Part shown: positions 57,120-64,000 of the stretch, in pieces
Layout of the letters: every line of letters starts with the position of its first letter
Position numbering within the stretch: position 1 is the first letter of the stretch
From: Parelaphostrongylus tenuis
Lineage: Eukaryota > Nematoda > Chromadorea > Rhabditida > Metastrongylidae
Reading direction: 5' to 3'
Assembly: GCA_019055375.1 (NCBI GenBank)
Contig: JAHQIW010002018.1
Location: forward strand, 1 to 64,000
DNA: 64,000 bases
Notes under the pieces: generated by a model
Told to the model about the DNA's origin: nothing
The model's database searches: none
Seen by the model: only the letters and a program-made list of their open reading frames with translations
Made by a program: the position numbers and the translations under genes

Positions 57120-58643
57120 TTTATGTATGTCTGCACAAGATATATGGTATGCTGCTGTGGAAGTGGAAGGAAGAGCGCGAAACCGGGTGGAAAGGCATAG
57201 CTAGAGATAGCGACGAGGAGGATCTATATGAAAATAGTGACCACAGCGGGAAAGAATAATTGGTATTCGCAAGTTTATGAGACAGCGTAATCAGAAGAGT
57301 GAGGAGGAGAACACACCGTCTATGCAAGACACAGCCAAGGCTGGTCATTGGAAACGGTGATTTGGGTTCGCCTTTGCGAGGGACTTTATCGGGGGGCTCA
57401 TGGCCGGTGTTCAAGAATCGGCATTGTCGGGAGTGGTGAGACTCCAGTTGGAATTTTGTGAGCTGTTTATGGAGGAGGTTTGGAGTTGATTTTGAGCAGA
57501 CCAATATATTTAGTCATCATAAAAAAGGGAAGTATGGGGAAGGCAACAAAATTGAAGAAAATGAAGATATTTATGGCTGTGCCTCAAAATGACCCTGATA
57601 CAGCTGCCCAAGTTTTTACGATTACTGGAGCAATGGCCCGTGTATTTTGGGAGTCTCCATAGCTTCGCATCCTATGTCGAGGGATCGCTTCTTCGATTTC
57701 ATGACCCACTTGCATGTAAACAACAACATGGTCACGATGTGAATGACAAGTTATACAAAATAAGACCAATGCTGGAACTTGTCAATAAGAGTTGTAAGGA
57801 CCCATTCAAACCATGGGAGACGTCTGTATCGATAAGTCCATGGTGCCATTTAGAGGACAAATTAAATTCCGCCAGTATGCATCTTGCAAAACAAACAGAT
57901 ATGGAATAAAGCTATTTTAACTTTGTGATGAAGGCGTGTACAACGACGGTGTACATGGGTGCTGGCACAAACCCGACACCGAACGAGCCACTTGCAGATT
58001 TTGTGGTAAAGGATTTAATGAAGGATCTTCTGACTGAAAAAAGGCACCTCTTTGCCGACAACTGGTACTCCAGCGTCGCCCTAGCTGAGAATCTGCTGCA
58101 AAGCAATACATACATTACCGGAACATGCAGAAAGAGCAGAAAAGGCTTGCCTAAGGAGGTCATAGAAGGAAAGCTGCGCAAGGGAGTGGAAAACCATACA
58201 GAATCAAAATAGCGTTATGGCTCTGCTATTCAAGGATAGAGGAGACGTCACAATGCTTTCAACAGCTCACGGCACTGCCAAAAATCCCTGCACGGACAAG
58301 TTTGAAGTCCTCGAGATGAACAATAGGAGAAAGTCGCTGGTGGAGCAGACTGACCAGATAGCTGCCATATTACCATTCCTCAGGAGGACCAGTAAATGGT
58401 GAGAGCATTTCGCTCATTCTTAGCTTCGTAATTTGTAATTTGTACTCTAGGTATGTACGTCTACTATTCCACTTTGTCACGTGTGTACTCCTCAAGTACT
58501 CATGGATACTGTGCCGCACCTACGTAGAAAAAATCCAATTCAACATATTCAAGGCGGCGATCTATGTCAGCTATTTGGAACGACCTAATCCTCCTACCCC
58601 TAGATCTAGCCACGTCTTCGAGGGCGTCTCTCGGAAAGCGTAG
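57120..58643 (+). pseudogene. piggyBac-family transposase relic with an intron
   Basis: DDE transposase of the piggyBac (DDE_Tnp_1_7) family in several frames. N-terminal acidic region RDSDEEDLYENSDHSGKE near 57,205; then EQTNIFSHHKKGKYGEGNKI near 57,495 and MSRDRFFDFMTHLHVNNN near 57,675. VNDKLYKIRPMLELVNKSC (57,742) leads to the first catalytic block: DKSMVPFRG survives but in a shifted frame. MGAGTNPTPNEPLADFVVKD (57,955) and LFADNWYSSVALAENLL (about 58,050) are well kept; the latter holds the second catalytic aspartate. MALLFKDRGDVTMLSTAHG follows. A 52-nt intron (58,399-58,450, GTGAGA...CTCTAG) interrupts a Trp codon, and YVRLLFHFV then resumes. Frameshifts and stops (at least four breaks) make it inactive. 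Confidence 0.85.
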
Positions 58644-58864
58644 ACGCTGCATCGAGTGCTATAGAAACGCGGTGAATAAGAATTTAGGTTATAGTTATGC
58701 TTCAGGATCATGCTAAAAAAACACGTACTAGTTGAAATCAGTGTGAAAGCCACTTTTATTTGGAATGTTTGATGCTACTCGTGAAATTTGTGGTCTCAAA
58801 CGTTTTGGACATAAATAAACTATTAGGGAAGCATCGTATTTCAACTGGGTTAAATTGATGTATC
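58644..58864. other. Unassigned sequence after the piggyBac relic
   Basis: Nothing recognised. Confidence 0.4.
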
Positions 58865-58986
58865 ATTGCTATTATATGTTATATGTATATATGACATACG
58901 TATATGTGGTACATATGTATTTGTGCATGCATGCAAGTATATATAAAGATATATGTATACATATATATATATATATTGATGTAGAC

Positions 58987-59027
<41 letters not shown>

Positions 59028-59030
59028 TTT
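58865..59030. repeat. TA/TATG-rich simple repeat
   Basis: An imperfect array of TATA and TATG words ends in a pure TA run at about 58,989-59,024. Reading frames over it are artefacts. Confidence 0.9.
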
Positions 59031-59979
59031 ATGTTTGTACGTTATACGTATGTTGATTGTTGAATAAACAAGGTGAATGGAATCATACTATCCACAGAGA
59101 TCCACACAATTTTGATGGTCAGAGAAGATTTGAAATAACTAGGCGTTGTTTCCACTGAAAGTACGTTTCTAGAAATCTCTCTGACGATGAACTATCTTTC
59201 ATAACAATAAGCTTTGCATACAATCAAAGTTTACTAGAAAAGATAGCAAAAAATTTCATTGTGAAGTTAAAACAACGCATCATGAGGGCTATACGTCAAT
59301 CTTCTCCTTCAGTATAACGTAATGCTGAGGGTCTTTCAGGAATCAGGCCTGCTATCAAAGCGGCGTTATTTAGGTTATCGAATGACTAATCAAAACATCA
59401 ATTAATCAGGAAAAAATGTTATATGGAATCAGAAAAAATATTTTTCCTTGTAGGAAGCGATTTTTTCGTTGAAACACAGAAATTTCATAAGCGTCCTTTT
59501 TACTATAAACCCTTTATAGAAACCTTTCTATAACTTTTCTTTATTTTGCCATCATATTTATGATTCTGCGTAGATAGTTATCTTGCAGTCAGGATATTAC
59601 TTTGCAATGTCAAGAAATATCTTATGAAGTTGATAAAAAACGAACTCTGACTGTAAAACGTGCCCTTTTCCGCTGTAGAACAGGCTATAAAAGTCTTTTC
59701 ACAAAGCAGACATAGTGGGAGATAGAAAAGCATAGGTGAAAAAAGAAGGGAACGAAGTTGTATAACAGGTGGAAATAAATTCCCTTTCACAATAATTGCT
59801 TTTCCCGTTGAAAACTTGAATGATTATGCGATACATGGACATTTCCCTAAATTGTAAAACTTTTATCGGAGTGTCTCCTGCTATATTTAATCATTTTATC
59901 ACGACAGTATTTCCTCAGTACCTCAGATTACCAAACAGACTACCATATTTCCATTGCAAAGCGTGATAGTACAGACTCT
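59031..59979. other. Unassigned AT-rich sequence
   Basis: No recognisable feature. Confidence 0.4.
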
Positions 59980-60072
59980 GCCCCGTTGCGCCGCCGCACC
60001 TCCTGCCGCAGAGGCGGCGTGCGACAAGGGCCGATTTCGAACGTGTTAACGTGTTAATTGAACGTGTTAATG
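59980..60072. repeat. GC-rich imperfect palindrome followed by short tandem repeats
   Basis: TTGCGCCGCCGCACCTC at 59,985-60,001 and GAGGCGGCGTGCGACAA at 60,010-60,026 are near inverse copies around a short centre. Directly after come three copies of ACGTGTTAA-like words (60,040-60,070). The local GC content contrasts with the surroundings; its origin is unclear. Confidence 0.5.
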
Positions 60073-60349
60073 GACGGTGTTTAGAAAAAGGTGATAATTG
60101 GCGGTGCTCGGTACGGGAGGACGGATACGCAGCGAAGTTACGCAGGCAATGGGTCGACGACGGCGGCAGTCGAGCGCCTTCATCGGCCCGTGCGGCCGTC
60201 TGCTTACTTTTCCTCTTCCTATTCGTTTCTTTCTCCTTATAACTTAACGATCGCCGACCATTGTTGTTTATGACTCGATGCAGCCTTGTTGAATTGCTGA
60301 CCGCTGCCTCATGCCATATAAAACATAAGGTTGTTCACCACTTCGCGCT

Positions 60350-60660
60350 TGATTATCGATCGCTCGGTGTTGCACCAAGAGTTGTAGTTGCAAACCCAGG
60401 ACACGGAGACGGGCCAGTAGTGGGGGTCGTGAGCGACGCATCCCGCCGGAGTGGTAGCGGGCTCGTAAGACGATTTCGAAAAAACAATGTGAGACTTATA
60501 TGATTCATACTACTGTGATACTCACACATATTGACCCGGCATACCATCTCGAGGTCCCGTCTTTCCGAAGCGACCACGATAGCTCCCATGGTCCCCCCGT
60601 CTCTGATCGAGGTTTGCAAATACTTTGAGCAGAATACTCCACGTATATTGTTCATCAGTT
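60350..60660 (-). CDS. Candidate exon with Gly/Arg-rich reading, unrecognised
   Basis: On the minus strand a frame reads NLDQRRGDHGSYRGRFGKTG, then PRDGMPGQY, and ends at a perfect donor GTGAGT (60,525-60,520). Another frame (60,655-60,353) is open for 100 codons and reads TTPTTGPSPCPGFATTTLGA near its end. Which one is real, if either, cannot be told by eye. The RGRFGK word resembles an RFamide-type peptide with an amidation/cleavage signal, but a single copy without a signal peptide is weak evidence. Confidence 0.25.
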
Positions 60661-62659
60661 CTCGCTCTTCATTCCGGCGTATTTATCCCATGTTGACATA
60701 TCACTCATGTTACGAAGTCGTTACTAATCAAACTACTACCGTTCATTGATTTTTCGATTACTACGTGATATGTTGGTTGATCCATCATTTGTATTGTTTG
60801 ACGAGTATTGATGTATTATATGTAATTATTGTTCATGAGAGGACTTTTGTGATGGCGAGTACAGAAAATGAATCAAAGGTAAGTGCTGGAACAGCGCGCA
60901 ACTTTTTACGACGGATAAGTCAAAAAAATGATTTGCTACAACTATAAAGAAATTACATACCGAAATAAACCGTAGGAAATAGAACGATTGCTGCCAAGGC
61001 AGTGTCGCCTATCATTTCAGTACAAATAACTCCCTCGCATTATTTAAAGAGGCTCATGATGCTATTGAAATTTGAGTGTTGAGTTCTTTCAATAACGTTA
61101 TGAAGGTAAATCACCGAGTGTGTGCTGATTGACCATGCCCCTACGAAAAAGGCGAGTTTGGCGAAATATAGGCCAATGCTCAATAAAATCCTTAGCCTCG
61201 TGTCTATCTAAGAACAGCTTCGCGTCTACCCAAGAAGAAATCTTTTTTTTTTGAAATGACAACCCTATTGCAGACTGGCAGTGTAAATTATAACAAAATC
61301 AAGAGCAAGGAAAATTTAAGTGCATCAAGCACTTATCGGATGATAGTTGACGGCTACGATAGACTTTCAAGTTTGTGTTGAAACAGCAACAACACAAAAC
61401 AACAAAAATCGAGTCGAGACAATCCTTTCGTTACGTTAAATTTTTTCAGCTTCAATGGTCAATAATAACCATCTTGCATAGGCATTGCCGTAAAATAGAG
61501 CTGTGTCAAATGGTTTGGCGTCGCGACTTCTTCACAGCTGTAGTGATTTGACTCATAAGTTTTCAACTGCTGTTCCATAGGAATCGCGCTTCCATAGAAG
61601 CACTGAGAAGTCAGTCCATTAAAGTGGAGTGCTTCGAAAATAGTAATGCCTGTGAGGCCTGTTCTTAACCTTCACACCGTGCCGTATGTAGATACGGATG
61701 TCTGGCGTTAGCCACAGGCATGTCTCGTCCTCGTTATGTACTCGTGAAAGAAGGCAGTTATTTTTTTCTTTGAGTGCAGTTTAGTGTTTCTCTGTCCATC
61801 TATTATCTACTTTCTACTTGTTGTATTATTATATTAGCAGCCCATCCGTCTTTTGGTGTTAATTGTGTTGCAGTTTATTTCGCAGATGATGTAGATTCTA
61901 AAGATCTGAACCTCACATTCCGCCCGATGTTGCGAGGCTGATTGTATTGAGTAAAACAATGTTTAAGTGTTTTGTGAATAAAACACAGTATTTTTGGCAT
62001 GGCTTATAGTGCTAGCGGGAAGCTTCTGCAGCATAACAGAACTCCGTGAAGCTGTTAAATCATAGAGTGAGTGCCGATTTTCGGATTTTCCAGGTGGTTT
62101 GTGGTCCTATTAAGAGGATCAGATGCGGTTCACACTACTTCTCTTCGAGTCCAAACCTAGCATTTATGTGTCAGACACGCACATTCCTTGTGAAATAAAG
62201 CTATTTCCGCAGCTTCTAAGCAACCATCAAGTTTAAGCAACCTGCTTAAGTTTCGATGATTTCAACGCTGCGCCAATTTTCTCGAAACATCATTACATCG
62301 CAGTGTAGCAGAAAAAATAAGATTGAGTTACACATACGCAAACGTTGTATTTCGTCTAAAATGAGGCTGGGAAAAGGCAGGAAGGTAAGAGGGGATGAGA
62401 GTATACTGGCCGTCGATTCCATACGGTGAGCGATCGATCGCGTTGACTTGATTTACACATGGAGTGTAAATTTTGTTGTTTAATTCGAGATCTTCGCTCT
62501 GCAAGAGACCATGAATAAAACCTATGACTATGATAGTAAAAGATTTCCTCTACACGACTATGCTTTTCGTGCTTCCTGCCAAGCAATAGTGAAGGCGCGC
62601 TGCCTGTGTGGAACATATTTTTATTTTGAATGCTACAGTGTTATAAAGGGGTCTTTTTA
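60661..62659. other. Unassigned sequence
   Basis: A short plus-strand ORF start MASTENESK at 60,852 is followed by a textbook donor GTAAGT, but the next good acceptor (ATCATTTCAG at 61,020) leads straight to a stop, so I do not call a gene. No other features were recognised. Confidence 0.35.
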
Positions 62660-62960
62660 AAGAGGGGGCATGTAGAGCAATAGCCAGAGATTCAAGCTTT
62701 TGGATGATTACTAAGACTGTGTGAAAACTTCTTGTTCAGCGGAAGGAGTCGTTTCTTCATTTGCCGCTATATATCAGAAAACAATCAAGTAGATCTTGCA
62801 ATTTAAACCAAGAGAATTCTCACCTATTTCTGATCTCTAATGAGTAATTGAAAGAGTCAAAAAATATCCAAACGGCAGCTGCCTGAGACGCTTGCACTAT
62901 GCAAAACAAATTTCGTTTTTTACTTATGCCGCAGTTATGAGAATATCTAACTAGATGAAG
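62660..62960. repeat. Dispersed repeat R copy
   Basis: AATAGCCAGAGATTCAAGCT (62,679) resembles CAGTAGCCAGGGATTTGAGC at 40,237. It is followed by GATTACTAAGACTGTGTG and GTTCAGCGGAAGGAGTCG, in the same order as at 40.2-40.3 kb. Confidence 0.45.
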
Positions 62961-62984
62961 TGCGAATCAATTTGACCTTTTGAG

Positions 62985-63035
62985 GCTCTGATGAAGGCGA
63001 AATGCGCCGAAACTTCAGCTATTGTATCATTATTG
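62985..63035 (+). mobile_element. Solo PLE 3'-end motif
   Basis: GAGGCTCTGATGAAGGCGAA, then ATGCGCCGAAACTTCAGC, is the same motif as at 46,332 with CTGATGA in place of CTGAAGA. There is no PLE coding sequence upstream, so this is a strongly truncated copy or an isolated end. Confidence 0.55.
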
Positions 63036-64000
63036 TGCTCTATTGCAACTGAAGAAAACATGAAAGACTTTTTATATCATACGTAAAGATAATGCTGAGC
63101 CCAGTGATGATTCTCTTACCTACTATGAGAGTAGTAAAATGACTACTGGCTGGTATTACAACTTTTCCTCCTCGTGTCGCATCCAGTTCAGGAACAAATC
63201 ACGAGTAGTTTCGCATTTCATGTTGGCGAGATAGATATACTGCTGTCTCCTTCGCAGAATTTGTATGGAAGAGTTTCGTCATGAATTTCCTAAAAAATGT
63301 TCGTGGGTGTAGATTTGGCTGAAGGGAATGAAACGTGGCTGGTGACAAAAGCGATAGTGTTTGAGTGGAGCCTTTGGAAGTCGTAAAGCATCTCCTAGTC
63401 GACTGCATATATAACATGGACATTGTATGCCAGACATCACATTATATTTGCTGGACATTTCAAACCAGAAGCACATCCGTTGCATAGTAGAAGTGCCTAT
63501 AACAGCCCTTATTCTAGGCTCAAAATATATTGTGAGATTTCGATGTCTGCTAAGTTTCATATTATCTCTTCTTTCATTAGAATATTTTAGTTCGAAAACA
63601 TTTCGATATGTTCATGCTCCTGTTGATTCATGATGAACATCATTTTGCAATCTGATGAGCATTAAAAGGGTTCAGTATTGAATCTTGGACTACAAACTCC
63701 TTTCACTTGTGAGTTTTTGGTTGATCTATTCTTCTCTTCTTGTCTCTAGCACATTCCGTCATCATTTTCCTTGTGTCACACGATTTGTTCGTTTCCACTT
63801 CTCCATTATGTTTTTCATTTTGACCATTATTTTCCTAGAATTTCGAATTTGTTATCAATTTCGCTTATAAAATTACGAATTTTAAAGACGAAGATAGCTG
63901 AGTTGTAGGTTTACTTGCAAATTTTTTTCACTTTATCGACTTAATATCCATTTCTTCGGAAAACTCTAATTAGTGATAAACCTGAATTACAAACGACTAT
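63036..64000. other. Unassigned sequence
   Basis: Three short frames (63,199-63,423 minus, 63,279-63,560 minus, 63,685-63,870 plus) have no recognisable domains. The stretch near 63,480-63,540 resembles 755-830. Confidence 0.4.

Noticed and set aside
57121..57504. A 127-codon minus-strand frame
   Set aside because: It is antisense to the piggyBac transposase N-terminal region, which is supported by family motifs on the plus strand.
58855..59067. A 70-codon frame rich in Tyr and Ile
   Set aside because: It is a translation of a TATA/TATG simple repeat.
60852..61030. A two-exon gene starting MASTENESK with donor GTAAGT
   Set aside because: Joining to the only good nearby acceptor gives a stop after two codons.
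1..64000. CRISPR arrays, bacterial operons, ribosome binding sites or prophage
   Set aside because: Repeats are dispersed or inverted rather than regularly spaced, coding pieces are spliced or of eukaryotic transposon type, and no bacterial gene was seen.

Overview
The window looks like a gene-poor, transposon-rich stretch of a nematode nuclear genome, most likely a strongylid or hookworm-type parasite. That placement is inferred from content: RTE-clade non-LTR retrotransposons, Penelope-like elements (PLEs), mariner and piggyBac relics, several tRNA-derived SINE families, foldback and MITE-type palindromes, and one host gene with small exons and nematode-style introns. No bacterial or viral genes, CRISPR arrays or rRNA were seen.

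Layout: 1-6.4 kb holds an RTE copy split by a 1.6-kb foldback element. 6.5-7.6 kb is a dead PLE. 8.4-14.9 kb holds SINEs, some unassigned coding-like exons and a second RTE relic. 16.7-18.7 kb holds two PLE relics head to head, followed by a TA microsatellite with a SINE inside it and a mariner tail. 20.4-27.4 kb carries the clearest host gene, a casein-kinase-1-superfamily protein kinase on the minus strand. Nine exons can be joined in frame, and an antisense RTE and a SINE sit in its introns. 29-37 kb is a dense field of SINEs, palindromic MITEs and mariner-derived palindromes. 37.1-39.5 kb is a minus-strand RTE and 41.3-41.9 kb a mariner transposase relic.

42.6-46.9 kb is the most striking part. 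A PLE with a 736-codon uninterrupted frame (reverse transcriptase plus C-terminal GIY-YIG endonuclease) has inserted, in opposite orientation, into an older decayed PLE. The insertion is bounded by an exact 12-bp target-site duplication. 47.4-50.1 kb holds an RTE fragment and unassigned coding-like blocks. 50.5-53.8 kb is the most complete RTE copy, but it is inactive. 54.4-56.1 kb has candidate exons of an unrecognised minus-strand gene. 56.1-56.7 kb is a complete palindromic mariner MITE with a TA duplication. 57.1-58.6 kb is a piggyBac transposase relic that keeps a recognisable 52-nt intron. 58.7-64 kb is mostly unassigned AT-rich sequence.

The genes form no pathway. The record is of successive insertions, several nested, that date one another. 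Coordinates of decayed elements are approximate (about 20-50 bp) because they were aligned by eye; the kinase exons and the PLE duplication were read base by base.
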